Assembly: GCA_946482345.1 (NCBI GenBank)
Contig: CAMLRJ010000147.1
Span: 1-7,738, forward strand
DNA: 7,738 bases
Direction of reading: 5' to 3'
Source: an uncultured Cellvibrio sp.
Lineage (GTDB): Bacteria; Pseudomonadota; Gammaproteobacteria; Pseudomonadales; Cellvibrionaceae
The notes below the pieces were generated by a model. The model was not told the DNA's origin. It saw nothing but the letters and a program-made list of their open reading frames with translations, and did no database searches. Position 1 is the first letter of the stretch. Every line of letters starts with the position of its first letter. The translations under genes and the position numbers were made by a program. This document shows, in pieces, positions 1 through 5,580 of this stretch.

Positions 1-281
1 GCGAACGATTAAACGGTCTTTGCACTATGTACTATGAAATTTCCGGCGATTTAATCAATGGCTATCTTTCATTAAGTTCGCATCAATTAAACAACACCAT
101 GAAAGTCTTGACTGTGTTCACAGCAATTTTTGTTCCGCTCACTTTTATCGCAGGTGTTTACGGGATGAATTTCGATAATATGCCCGAACTGCATGCAACA
201 TATGGCTATTTTTACACTTGGGGTGTGATGTTGTGTGTGGCGTTGATTACGGGATGGGTGGCAATTAAAAAGTGGTTTTGA
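1..281 (+). CDS. corA: CorA-type Mg2+/divalent cation channel, C-terminal fragment (5' end outside window)
   Basis: The frame is open from the left edge (first whole codon at base 3) and ends with TGA at 279-281, so only the last 92 residues are visible. The fragment starts in the long pore-lining helix. It continues into TM1 (VLTVFTAIFVPLTFIAG), the family signature YGMNF, the short periplasmic loop with MPEL, then TM2 and a basic end (KKWF). GMN followed by an MPEL loop is the diagnostic CorA ion-selectivity region. Family knowledge: CorA is a homopentameric inner-membrane channel that imports Mg2+ (also Co2+ or Ni2+). The first ATG in the window (27) is internal and is not the real start. 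It converges with folK across a palindromic repeat. The family call is firm; the exact substrate of this paralogue cannot be told from the fragment. Confidence 0.88.
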   Translation, partial: ERLNGLCTMYYEISGDLINGYLSLSSHQLNNTMKVLTVFTAIFVPLTFIAGVYGMNFDNMPELHATYGYFYTWGVMLCVALITGWVAIKKWF

Positions 282-284
282 ATA

Positions 285-354
285 TTCACCCCACCCTACC
301 CCTCCCCTTGGCAAGGGGAGGGAACAAATCTCACTGCATATCAAATAAACAGGG
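285..354. repeat. Palindromic repeat, copy 1 (truncated REPIN/MITE-like element)
   Basis: Bases 285-334 match 1238-1287 at 49 of 50 positions (C at 299 versus G at 1252). Similarity resumes at a shared 'taaacaggg' ending at 354. The core is a perfect 11-bp inverted repeat around a single G (300-322, arm CCCTCCCCTTG). The right-hand palindrome seen in the other copy is missing or reduced to 'gcaagggag' at 354-362. The repeat sits between the convergent ends of corA and folK and contains the folK stop codon (331-333). There is no T-run beside the hairpin, so it does not look like a standard rho-independent terminator. Confidence 0.85.
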
Positions 355-864
355 CAAGGGAGAAATCGTCTTCCCCTTCCAAATAAACTCTACTGACCAA
401 AGCGATTGACTGCCCTTGTCAAATTCACTCCAAAGTTGTGAAAAAGTTTTTTTCAATTCGGGGTGCAATTGATCCGCAGCCAATTCAGCTAAAGGCAATA
501 ATACAAATGCATTTTGCAAAATTTCATCGCGCGGTAATTTAACACCCGCTTCGACACCAACAAAATCACCATACAACAAAATATCAATATCCAAAGTTCG
601 CGGACTGAATTTGGGGCCGTTGCGTTTTCTACCATTATCGTCTTCGATTTTTTTTAACCGCTCTGATAAGTCGCCAATTTTTAAATCTGTTTTGCCTGCA
701 ACAACCAAATTCAAAAAATTACTACCATCAAAACCGACCGCTTTACTTTCATAAATGGTAGAAATTTTCATGTCGGATAAAAAAACAGACAGTGCATCCA
801 GCCCAGCGGATATATGTTGATAGCGTTGAATATTACTGCCCAGACTTAAATAAATGTTGGTCAT
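331..864 (-). CDS. folK: 2-amino-4-hydroxy-6-hydroxymethyldihydropteridine pyrophosphokinase (HPPK)
   Basis: This enzyme transfers pyrophosphate from ATP to 6-hydroxymethyl-7,8-dihydropterin, the step before dihydropteroate synthase in cytosolic folate synthesis. The 177-residue protein opens with the family start YLSLGSN. It carries the HPPK signature SPRTLDIDILLYGD, with D92 and D94 matching the Mg2+-binding aspartates (E. coli D95/D97). E74, R79 and R89 match other conserved active-site positions, with an offset of 3 from E. coli. It is about 18 residues longer than the E. coli enzyme. The last seven codons and the stop lie inside palindromic repeat copy 1, so the tail looks acquired. The ATG start overlaps the folB stop by 4 bp (ATGA), which indicates translational coupling. 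Confidence 0.95.
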   Translation of the reverse strand: MTNIYLSLGSNIQRYQHISAGLDALSVFLSDMKISTIYESKAVGFDGSNFLNLVVAGKTDLKIGDLSERLKKIEDDNGRKRNGPKFSPRTLDIDILLYGDFVGVEAGVKLPRDEILQNAFVLLPLAELAADQLHPELKKTFSQLWSEFDKGSQSLWSVEFIWKGKTISPLPCLFDMQ

Positions 865-1220
865 TCAGGCTTGACTCCACGCTCGATAATCAACCCCACA
901 TCACGTGCACCACGCACCGCACCCGGTTTACTTAAACGCAAACGCAACCAGGGTACGTTGAATTCTTCGCGAATTAACTTAGCGACTTCCTCTGCCAAGG
1001 TTTCCACTAACAATGCATTGCGATTTTCAATATAAGCAATCAAACGTTTTGATACGGCTTTGTAATTTAATGCATATTGAATATCGTCTGTCGCCGCTGC
1101 CTGACGGATATCACTCGCCATTTCCAAATCAATACTGACAGTTTGTCGAACCTGTCGCTCCCAATCGTAAATACCGATAATGGTTTCGATGCGTAAATCG
1201 CGTATGTAAACTATGTCCAA
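861..1220 (-). CDS. folB: Dihydroneopterin aldolase
   Basis: FolB converts 7,8-dihydroneopterin to 6-hydroxymethyl-7,8-dihydropterin plus glycolaldehyde, giving the substrate used by the next gene, folK. The 119-residue length is normal. It starts MDIVYIRDL like the E. coli protein and has IGIYDWE (catalytic-site E21), E73 in the pterin pocket, and LSKPGAV with the conserved K98. The start codon is TTG (1218-1220 read on the minus strand). A GGAG six bases upstream (1227-1230) and the exact family N-terminus support it. The gene lies 114 bp downstream of tsaD on the same strand, separated by a palindromic element, and overlaps folK by 4 bp. A tsaD–folB–folK transcript is plausible, with the element in the middle of the message. 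Confidence 0.95.
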   Translation of the reverse strand: MDIVYIRDLRIETIIGIYDWERQVRQTVSIDLEMASDIRQAAATDDIQYALNYKAVSKRLIAYIENRNALLVETLAEEVAKLIREEFNVPWLRLRLSKPGAVRGARDVGLIIERGVKPE

Positions 1221-1238
1221 TTTTTTCTCCGGGATTTT

Positions 1239-1348
1239 TCACCCCACCCTAGCCCTCCCCTTGGCAAGGGGAGGGAACAAATCTCACCTCGCATTAAACA
1301 GGGAGTAAAGTCCTCCCCCTTGCCAAGGGGGAGGTTAGGAGGGGGTGA
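1239..1348. repeat. Palindromic mobile-type repeat, copy 2 (complete 110-bp REPIN/MITE-like element)
   Basis: The ends are imperfect 37-bp terminal inverted repeats, 1239-1275 and 1312-1348, matching at 30 of 37 positions and both starting TCACCCC. Each arm contains its own hairpin: CCTCCCCTTG/CAAGGGGAGG around 1265, and CCCCCTTG/CAAGGGGG around 1323. Two palindromes in inverted orientation with a short spacer is the layout of REP pairs (REPINs) and of small non-autonomous transposable elements. No coding capacity and no clear target-site duplication are visible. The right end lies inside tsaD: it encodes the last residues (TPS and most of the I codon) and the stop codon. In RNA it would form two strong hairpins between tsaD and folB. 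Confidence 0.85.
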
Positions 1349-2372
1349 TAGATTTCAATTCTGTCAAATTCCAACGCGCCTTTATCTGCAAAGACAAATC
1401 ATCTTTCTGCCCCGCTAACAAACGCTGACAACCTGCGTAAGCGATCATGGCACCATTGTCGGTACAAAATTCATTGCGCGCATAAAAAACTTTCGCACCG
1501 ATTTTTGCGAGCGATTTTTCCAATTCGCGACGCAAACGTTTATTCGCCGAAACACCACCGGCAATCACCAGAGTTTTCATTCCAGTTTGTTCAAGTGCGC
1601 GACGACTTTTTATCACAAGCGTATCTACAACTGCGGCTTCGAATGCGCAGGCAATATCGGCACAGGTTTGATCATCTGGCAATCCGTCATCCAGGGTGTG
1701 TTGTTGAATCGCAGTAAGCACGGCAGTTTTTAATCCGCTAAAACTAAAATCCAAACCGGGCCTATCCACCATAGGACGAGGAAATACAAATTTTCCTTCA
1801 GTGCCTTTTTCAGCCAGCTTTGCGATTAATGGACCACCGGGATAATCCAGATCCATCATTTTGGCGGCTTTATCAAAAGCTTCGCCCGCAGCATCATCGA
1901 GGGATTCGCCCAGTAATTGGTATTGCCCTATTGCATCAACTCTTACCAATTGGGTGTGCCCGCCTGAAACCAGTAATGCAATAAAAGGAAATTGAGGGGG
2001 ATTTGCTTCCAACATAGGCGCTAATAAATGTCCTTCCATATGATGCACTCCCAAGGCAGGTACACCCCAGGCATAAGCCAGCGAACGACCCATCATGGCG
2101 CCAACCATTAACGCGCCCACTAATCCAGGGCCGGAAGTGTAGGCAATTGCACCAATATCAGACGATGTCGTTTTCGCATCCGTCATAACTTCTTGAATTA
2201 ATGGCAGAAGTTTTCGAACATGATCACGCGAAGCCAGCTCCGGCACTACTCCACCATATTCGGCATGTAAAGCAATTTGCGTATAAATACGATGCGATAA
2301 CAAGCCAAGCTCGCTGTCATAAATTGCCACACCCGTTTCATCACAAGAGGTTTCAAGACCCAGAACCCGCAT
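1335..2372 (-). CDS. tsaD: tRNA N6-threonylcarbamoyladenosine transferase TsaD
   Basis: TsaD moves the threonylcarbamoyl group from threonylcarbamoyl-AMP onto A37 of ANN-decoding tRNAs. It works in the cytosol with TsaB and TsaE. The protein is 345 residues with the ASKHA/Kae1 fold. It has [14 protein letters not shown] at the start, the metal-binding HHMEGH (H111, H115), VSGGHTQL, the nucleotide-site [25 protein letters not shown], and [12 protein letters not shown] with the metal-ligand D305. Identity to the E. coli protein is high throughout. I chose ATG at 2372 because it reproduces the universal MRVLG start and has AGG seven bases upstream; a TTG six codons earlier is in frame but unlikely. 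The stop codon and the final few residues are supplied by the inserted palindromic element. It is divergent from rpsU. Confidence 0.97.
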   Translation of the reverse strand: MRVLGLETSCDETGVAIYDSELGLLSHRIYTQIALHAEYGGVVPELASRDHVRKLLPLIQEVMTDAKTTSSDIGAIAYTSGPGLVGALMVGAMMGRSLAYAWGVPALGVHHMEGHLLAPMLEANPPQFPFIALLVSGGHTQLVRVDAIGQYQLLGESLDDAAGEAFDKAAKMMDLDYPGGPLIAKLAEKGTEGKFVFPRPMVDRPGLDFSFSGLKTAVLTAIQQHTLDDGLPDDQTCADIACAFEAAVVDTLVIKSRRALEQTGMKTLVIAGGVSANKRLRRELEKSLAKIGAKVFYARNEFCTDNGAMIAYAGCQRLLAGQKDDLSLQIKARWNLTELKSITPS

Positions 2373-2425
2373 CGCACAACCTGTTTTCAAGAGTTAAATA
2401 TAAAGAGGATGGTAAAAGTGCGGCC

Positions 2426-2455
2426 ATGATAAAGGCTTGCCATTGCGGTGAGCAA
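2426..2455 (-). promoter_or_regulatory. Candidate promoter for tsaD (divergent)
   Basis: On the minus strand there is TATCAT (2426-2431, five of six to TATAAT), with TTGCTC (2450-2455, three of six) 18 bp upstream. It lies about 55 bp before the tsaD ATG. It interleaves with the candidate rpsU promoter on the other strand, so the two genes may compete for polymerase. An alternative AT-rich -10 (TATATT around 2397-2402) has no good -35. Sequence match only. Confidence 0.3.
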
Positions 2456-2471
2456 AAGAAATCTATAGAAT
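2443..2471 (+). promoter_or_regulatory. Candidate promoter for rpsU
   Basis: TTGCGG (2443-2448) and TAGAAT (2466-2471, five of six to TATAAT) are 17 bp apart, followed by a C-rich stretch (ccgcacccc). The start point would be near 2478, giving a leader of about 70 nt before rpsU. A second -10-like GATAAT at 2506-2511 has no supporting -35. No LexA-type CTGT-N8-ACAG box, known from the E. coli rpsU promoter region, is seen here. Confidence 0.4.
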
Positions 2472-2484
2472 CCGCACCCCTCGG

Positions 2485-2505
2485 GCCAGCTCTAATGGAA
2501 CTGGC
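2485..2505 (+). promoter_or_regulatory. Hairpin in the rpsU leader
   Basis: GCCAG (2485-2489) pairs with CTGGC (2501-2505). After one C/A mismatch, TC (2491-2492) pairs with GA (2498-2499), leaving a five-base loop. It sits between the candidate promoter and the rpsU ribosome binding site, about 45 bases before the ATG. Whether it binds S21, S18 or nothing cannot be told from one sequence. Confidence 0.35.
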
Positions 2506-2549
2506 GATAATAGATACGCATCATTTTTAATATCAACACAGGTAAAGAC

Positions 2550-2765
2550 ATGCCTTTTGTAAAAATTAAAGAAAACGAACCTTTCGATGTAGCTTTACGC
2601 CGTTTCAAGCGCGCGTGTGAAAAAGCAGGTGTTTTGGCAGAAGTTCGCGCTCGCGAATGTTACGAAAAACCAACCACGCTGCGTAAGCGCGATGCTGCCG
2701 CTGCCGTTAAGCGTCATGCCAAAAAGGTTCAACGCGAATCTAAAAAGTTTACTCGTCTGTATTGA
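2550..2765 (+). CDS. rpsU: 30S ribosomal protein S21
   Basis: S21 is the small basic protein of the 30S platform next to the 16S 3' end, where it helps mRNA selection in initiation. The 71-residue length equals that of E. coli S21. The conserved blocks are all present: [45 protein letters not shown] and the C-terminal TRLY. AGG lies seven bases before the ATG (2540-2542). The gene is divergent from tsaD, as in related genomes. Unlike the classical rpsU–dnaG–rpoD operon, it is followed by a strong terminator and a convergent toxin–antitoxin pair, so it is probably transcribed alone. Confidence 0.98.
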   Translation: MPFVKIKENEPFDVALRRFKRACEKAGVLAEVRARECYEKPTTLRKRDAAAAVKRHAKKVQRESKKFTRLY

Positions 2766-2772
2766 TTCATCC

Positions 2773-2799
2773 TGCCCTCTGTTAATGCAGAATAGGGCA
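2773..2799 (+). promoter_or_regulatory. Hairpin in the rpsU 3' untranslated region
   Basis: TGCCCT (2773-2778) pairs with AGGGCA (2794-2799). An inner CTG/CAG helix (2779-2781 with 2788-2790) is offset by an AAT bulge. It starts eight bases after the rpsU stop and lacks a T-run, so it is more likely a stability or processing structure than a terminator. Confidence 0.45.
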
Positions 2800-2820
2800 A
2801 TCAATCAAAATGATGCAAAG

Positions 2821-2856
2821 ACCGCGACCTGAAAAGGTTTCGCGGTTTTGTTTTTT
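2821..2856 (+). terminator. Rho-independent terminator after rpsU
   Basis: ACCGCG (2821-2826) and ACCT (2827-2830) pair with AGGT (2835-2838) and CGCGGT (2841-2846) across a GAAA tetraloop with a TT bulge. The tract TTTGTTTTTT (2847-2856) follows. It ends one base before the stop codon of the convergent toxin gene. On the minus strand the same hairpin is followed only by 'ctttgc', so it would end toxin transcripts less efficiently. Confidence 0.85.
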
Positions 2857-3156
2857 CTATTGAAAATCCAGATGTTTAATTTGATCGCGCGACGCATGAA
2901 GGATACGCATAACATTTATGTGATCCTTCATCACTCGATAAAAAATAATGTGACTAGCGTAGGGCATGGAAAACAAATCGGCTCGAATATCCTTGCGTTC
3001 ACGCCCAGAAAAAGGATTATCCAACAAACTTTTCAACACCCTTTCCATATCAGTGAGATATTGGACTGCCCGCTCAAAACCAAATTCGCGCTCTGAATAA
3101 TCAAAAATACCACTGATATCCGCTTCAGCCTCCAGCGAAAGCAAGTAAGTTTCCAT
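2857..3156 (-). CDS. parE: ParE/RelE-superfamily toxin of a type II toxin–antitoxin pair
   Basis: The 99-residue protein fits the ParE fold. It has an N-terminal strand and helix, YLLSLEAEADISGIFDYSEREFG, then AVQYLTDMERVLKSLLDNPFSGRE. The C-terminal sheet follows: ASHIIFYRV, HINVMRILHASRD and QIKHL. FYR and RILH followed by HL are typical of ParE rather than HigB. Family knowledge: ParE toxins usually poison DNA gyrase, while related RelE proteins cleave mRNA on the ribosome, so the target here is inferred. I chose the ATG at 3156, which lies four bases after the antitoxin stop and has AAGGA upstream within the antitoxin end. The frame continues upstream without family similarity. The C-terminus abuts the rpsU terminator. 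Confidence 0.85.
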   Translation of the reverse strand: METYLLSLEAEADISGIFDYSEREFGFERAVQYLTDMERVLKSLLDNPFSGRERKDIRADLFSMPYASHIIFYRVMKDHINVMRILHASRDQIKHLDFQ

Positions 3157-3160
3157 CCAA

Positions 3161-3397
3161 TTAATCCTTTTGTTTGGCCACCTTTTTACGGTTAATGATG
3201 TCTTGAATACTATGGCTGCTTGCCTTGCTCTCCCATCCTTTGGCAATTTCAGCCCTTAAATCCTCAAGAACTCTGTTTCTGTAAATTTCATGAAGCCTTA
3301 ATGCATCACGAACCACTTCACTGGCATTTTGGTAATCGCCGCCACTGACTTGGGTTGCAATGTAATGTTGCTGTTTATCAGTAAAACTAATGTTCAT
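3161..3397 (-). CDS. parD: ParD-like ribbon-helix-helix antitoxin
   Basis: The 78-residue antitoxin neutralises the downstream toxin and usually represses its own promoter. The N-terminus MNISFTDKQQHYIATQV forms the DNA-binding strand and first helix. It is followed by the ParD hallmark YQNASEVVRDALRLHE and a charged C-terminal arm expected to wrap the toxin. The start at 3397 is preferred over the ATG two codons earlier (3403). The only Shine–Dalgarno (GGAG, 3405-3408) is seven bases from the former and one base from the latter. The antitoxin-first order and 4-nt gap to the toxin are standard for the family. Nothing indicates a broken frame, so the pair is probably functional. Confidence 0.85.
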   Translation of the reverse strand: MNISFTDKQQHYIATQVSGGDYQNASEVVRDALRLHEIYRNRVLEDLRAEIAKGWESKASSHSIQDIINRKKVAKQKD

Positions 3398-3427
3398 GCT
3401 CATTCTCCAAGCGTTAAAGTATGTCCA

Positions 3428-3456
3428 TATTTATCAAACTTGGCCATAAATGCCAA
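3428..3456 (-). promoter_or_regulatory. Candidate promoter of the toxin–antitoxin operon
   Basis: On the minus strand, TTGGCA (3451-3456, five of six to TTGACA) is 17 bp from TAAATA (3428-3433) and 15 bp from GATAAA (3430-3435). Either would start transcription near 3420, about 20 bases before the antitoxin start. The -35 is good and the -10 is weak. Confidence 0.4.
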
Positions 3457-3457
3457 G
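3439..3457. promoter_or_regulatory. Inverted repeat overlapping the TA promoter, candidate ParD operator
   Basis: CTTGGC (3439-3444) and GCCAAG (3452-3457) form a 6-bp inverted repeat with a 7-bp spacer. It covers the candidate -35 box and part of the promoter spacer. Ribbon-helix-helix antitoxins commonly bind such palindromes to autoregulate. No binding data; inferred from position. Confidence 0.45.
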
Positions 3458-3473
3458 AACCAAAACAATAACT

Positions 3474-3503
3474 CTGGCAAAAACAGTCCTATCTGTTGAT
3501 ACT
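3474..3503 (+). promoter_or_regulatory. Candidate promoter for dnaG
   Basis: CTGGCA (3474-3479, four of six) and GATACT (3498-3503, four of six) are 18 bp apart, 42 bp before the dnaG ATG. A promoter is expected here because the rpsU terminator and the opposed TA operon prevent simple read-through from rpsU. The match is modest. Confidence 0.35.
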
Positions 3504-3538
3504 AGCCACCCCAAAAATCAGTTTGATTGCCAACAGAT
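3491..3538. repeat. 8-bp inverted repeat upstream of dnaG
   Basis: ATCTGTTG (3491-3498) is perfectly inverted at CAACAGAT (3531-3538), 32 bp apart. The right arm lies 14 to 7 bases before the dnaG ATG, where a ribosome binding site should be. A third partial copy (AACAG, 3482-3486) could pair with the left arm instead. It could be a chance match. Confidence 0.4.
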
Positions 3539-3544
3539 TTCCTC

Positions 3545-5536
3545 ATGGCCAGTTTGATCCCGCAAGATTTCATCGATGACCTGCTTGACCGTGTCGATAT
3601 AGTCGATGTGGTGGATAGTCGCGTCAAATTGAAACGCAGTGGTAAAAACTATTCGGCTTGTTGCCCATTCCACGAAGAAAAAACACCTTCTTTTACCGTC
3701 AGCCCGGATAAACAATTCTTTTATTGTTTTGGTTGCGGCGCCAGTGGTAATGCTGTCGGTTTTGTGATGGATTACGAACGCCTGAGTTTTCCTGAAACGG
3801 TGGAAACACTTGCACGCAGCGTGGGTTTGGATGTACCCAAACAGGTGCAATCCGAGGCGCAGATTGAGCGCGAACAGGAAAAGAAAAATCTCTATTCGTT
3901 GATGCAAAAAGCCAGCGAGTTCTACCAGCAGCAGCTGCGTCATCATCCCAGTAAACAAATGGCGGTGAATTACCTCAAAGGCCGCGGATTGGATGGCAAA
4001 ACCGCCCAGGCTTTTGGTATCGGATTTGCCCCGCCAGGCTGGGATAACCTGCTTAAATCATTAGGACAGGATGATCAGGATAAACATCTGCTAATCGAAG
4101 GCGGCATGTTGATTCATCAGGAACGGGATAAAAAACTTTACGACCGTTTTCGCCATCGCATTATGTTTCCGATTATCGATTTACGCGGGCGCGTAATCGG
4201 ATTTGGTGGTCGTGTTTTGGGTGACGATAAACCCAAATATTTAAATTCACCCGAGACTTCTATCTTCCATAAAGGACAGGAGCTTTATGGTTTATACCAG
4301 GCACGTGAAGCCAATCGGGAACTGAAACGTTTGCTGGTGGTTGAAGGTTACATGGATGTGGTTAGCCTTGCACAATTTGGTATCAGTTATGCGGTAGCGA
4401 CATTGGGCACCGCTTGCGGCGAAGATCACCTCACCAAAGCCTTTAAACACACCACTGAAGTGGTCTTTTGTTTTGATGGTGACCAAGCAGGTCGCACAGC
4501 AGCAAGGCGTGCACTGGATGCAGCATTAACCAGCATGACCGATGGCCGCACAGTGAAATTTTTATTCCTGCCAGATGGCGAAGACCCCGACACGCTGGTT
4601 CGACAAATTGGTGCCGATAAATTCGAGCGCATGATTGATTTGGCCGTGCCATTGGAAGATTTTTTATTTGATGCCGCCGCCGAAGGGTTGAATATTCGTA
4701 GCCTCGAAGGTCGCGCCAGATTCAGTCGTCGAGCTGCACCTTTGTTGGATAAATTACCGCGAGGTGTGTTTCGCGAATTGATGTTTGATCAACTGGCAGT
4801 TCGCACAGGTTTGAGCCGTCACACACTGGAAGAATTGATTCATCAGTCAGAATCCTTGGCAGAGGAAGTGATTCCAAAAGAAACTCCCAAACCCAAAGAA
4901 GAAACGACCAAAATCTTCCATCCAGTTAAAACATCATCTGATTCGATGCCTGATGCATTTATTCTGGATAGTCCTCCGGTGGATTATGAAGAAGTCTATT
5001 TTTCACAGCCCAAGCGCGCGTTTTTCAAGGAACAACCGAATCAGACCAAACCAAAATACCTGATGCCACCCGCTCGCAAAGCACTTGCACTGTTGCTGAC
5101 TCACCCCGATTTGGCAGCGCAGGAAACAGACGCACAAACCTGGTTTTCAGCCAACGATTCCGAGCTTCGTTTGCTGGGTCAACTTCTGAAACTTTTACAC
5201 GAAAGACCGCACTACAAATTAGCCAATATCATCGGCCACTGGCGCGCAGCATATGGAGCAGAAGGTGCGGAACAACTTGCCAGTATTGCAGGACACGATT
5301 TATTGCTTGCTGCCAATGCTATTAGTCGTGTGCGGGAAGACAAACCCGCGAAAGCTGACTACGACTCACAAGTTGCGTTTGTCGATTGCCTGAAGAAGTT
5401 ACGACTGATGGAACAGGAGGCTTTTCACAAATCAACCCTGGAAACGGTCAATCAGTCAGATTTTTCATCATTAAGTGCAGAAGACAAGGCAAAAATCCGC
5501 GCCGCACTGGAACATAAAAAACCAACTAGGCTATAA
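3545..5536 (+). CDS. dnaG: DNA primase
   Basis: DnaG synthesises the RNA primers for lagging-strand and origin replication, recruited by DnaB helicase. The protein is 663 residues, similar to pseudomonad primases and longer than E. coli (581). The N-terminal zinc domain has C40, H43, C61 and C64 ([24 protein letters not shown]). The RNA polymerase core follows, with [20 protein letters not shown] and PKYLNSPET. The TOPRIM metal site is E267 (VVEGYMD), D311 and D313 (CFDGDQAGR). A Pro/Lys/Glu-rich linker at about 440-515 leads to the helical DnaB-binding domain. The ATG at 3545 gives the family start; an upstream in-frame TTG (3527) adds six unlikely residues. No clear Shine–Dalgarno precedes it, suggesting low translation. 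rpoD begins 44 bp downstream. Confidence 0.98.
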   Translation: MASLIPQDFIDDLLDRVDIVDVVDSRVKLKRSGKNYSACCPFHEEKTPSFTVSPDKQFFYCFGCGASGNAVGFVMDYERLSFPETVETLARSVGLDVPKQVQSEAQIEREQEKKNLYSLMQKASEFYQQQLRHHPSKQMAVNYLKGRGLDGKTAQAFGIGFAPPGWDNLLKSLGQDDQDKHLLIEGGMLIHQERDKKLYDRFRHRIMFPIIDLRGRVIGFGGRVLGDDKPKYLNSPETSIFHKGQELYGLYQAREANRELKRLLVVEGYMDVVSLAQFGISYAVATLGTACGEDHLTKAFKHTTEVVFCFDGDQAGRTAARRALDAALTSMTDGRTVKFLFLPDGEDPDTLVRQIGADKFERMIDLAVPLEDFLFDAAAEGLNIRSLEGRARFSRRAAPLLDKLPRGVFRELMFDQLAVRTGLSRHTLEELIHQSESLAEEVIPKETPKPKEETTKIFHPVKTSSDSMPDAFILDSPPVDYEEVYFSQPKRAFFKEQPNQTKPKYLMPPARKALALLLTHPDLAAQETDAQTWFSANDSELRLLGQLLKLLHERPHYKLANIIGHWRAAYGAEGAEQLASIAGHDLLLAANAISRVREDKPAKADYDSQVAFVDCLKKLRLMEQEAFHKSTLETVNQSDFSSLSAEDKAKIRAALEHKKPTRL

Positions 5537-5537
5537 T
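5508..5537 (+). promoter_or_regulatory. Candidate rpoD promoter overlapping the dnaG stop codon
   Basis: A perfect TATAAT (5532-5537) contains the dnaG stop codon TAA (5534-5536). The -35 region is weak: TGGAAC at 5508-5513 with an 18-bp spacer, three of six. A C-rich stretch follows the -10. The leader would be about 37 nt and would give rpoD a supply independent of dnaG. Confidence 0.45.
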
Positions 5538-5580
5538 CCGCCCCCTTATTTTATCCCCCACTCGTTTCGGTAGGTCACGC

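Noticed and set aside
300..322. Perfect palindrome as a bidirectional terminator for corA and folK
   Set aside because: No T-run on either side, and the same palindrome occurs between co-directional tsaD and folB, so it is better explained as a dispersed repeat.
87..344. 85-codon minus-strand frame over the corA end and repeat
   Set aside because: Reads through the palindromic repeat and antisense corA; no family features.
1239..1348. CRISPR-like repeat cluster
   Set aside because: Only paired inverted repeats are present, with no regularly spaced direct repeats, no spacers and no cas genes.
2373..2390. Six-residue extension of TsaD from an in-frame TTG
   Set aside because: TsaD homologues start MRVLG, which matches the ATG at 2372.
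2201..2530. 109-codon plus-strand frame across the tsaD start and intergenic region
   Set aside because: Mostly antisense to tsaD, with its end crossing the promoter region. The composition does not suggest a protein.
3157..3246. Upstream extension of the toxin frame within the antitoxin gene
   Set aside because: The extra 30 residues look unlike ParE and are a shifted reading of the antitoxin. The ATG at 3156 has a ribosome binding site and normal TA spacing.
3483..3496. ACAG-N6-CTGT as a LexA-type SOS box
   Set aside because: LexA sites in this class read CTGT-N8-ACAG. This is the inverse order with the wrong spacing.
3527..3544. Six-residue N-terminal extension of DnaG from an in-frame TTG
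   Set aside because: The ATG at 3545 reproduces the family start ([14 protein letters not shown], as MAGRIPRVFINDLL in E. coli), and the TTG has no ribosome binding site.
3518..3958. 146-codon antisense frame over the dnaG start
   Set aside because: Shadow of the primase zinc domain; no recognisable domain and no ribosome binding site.
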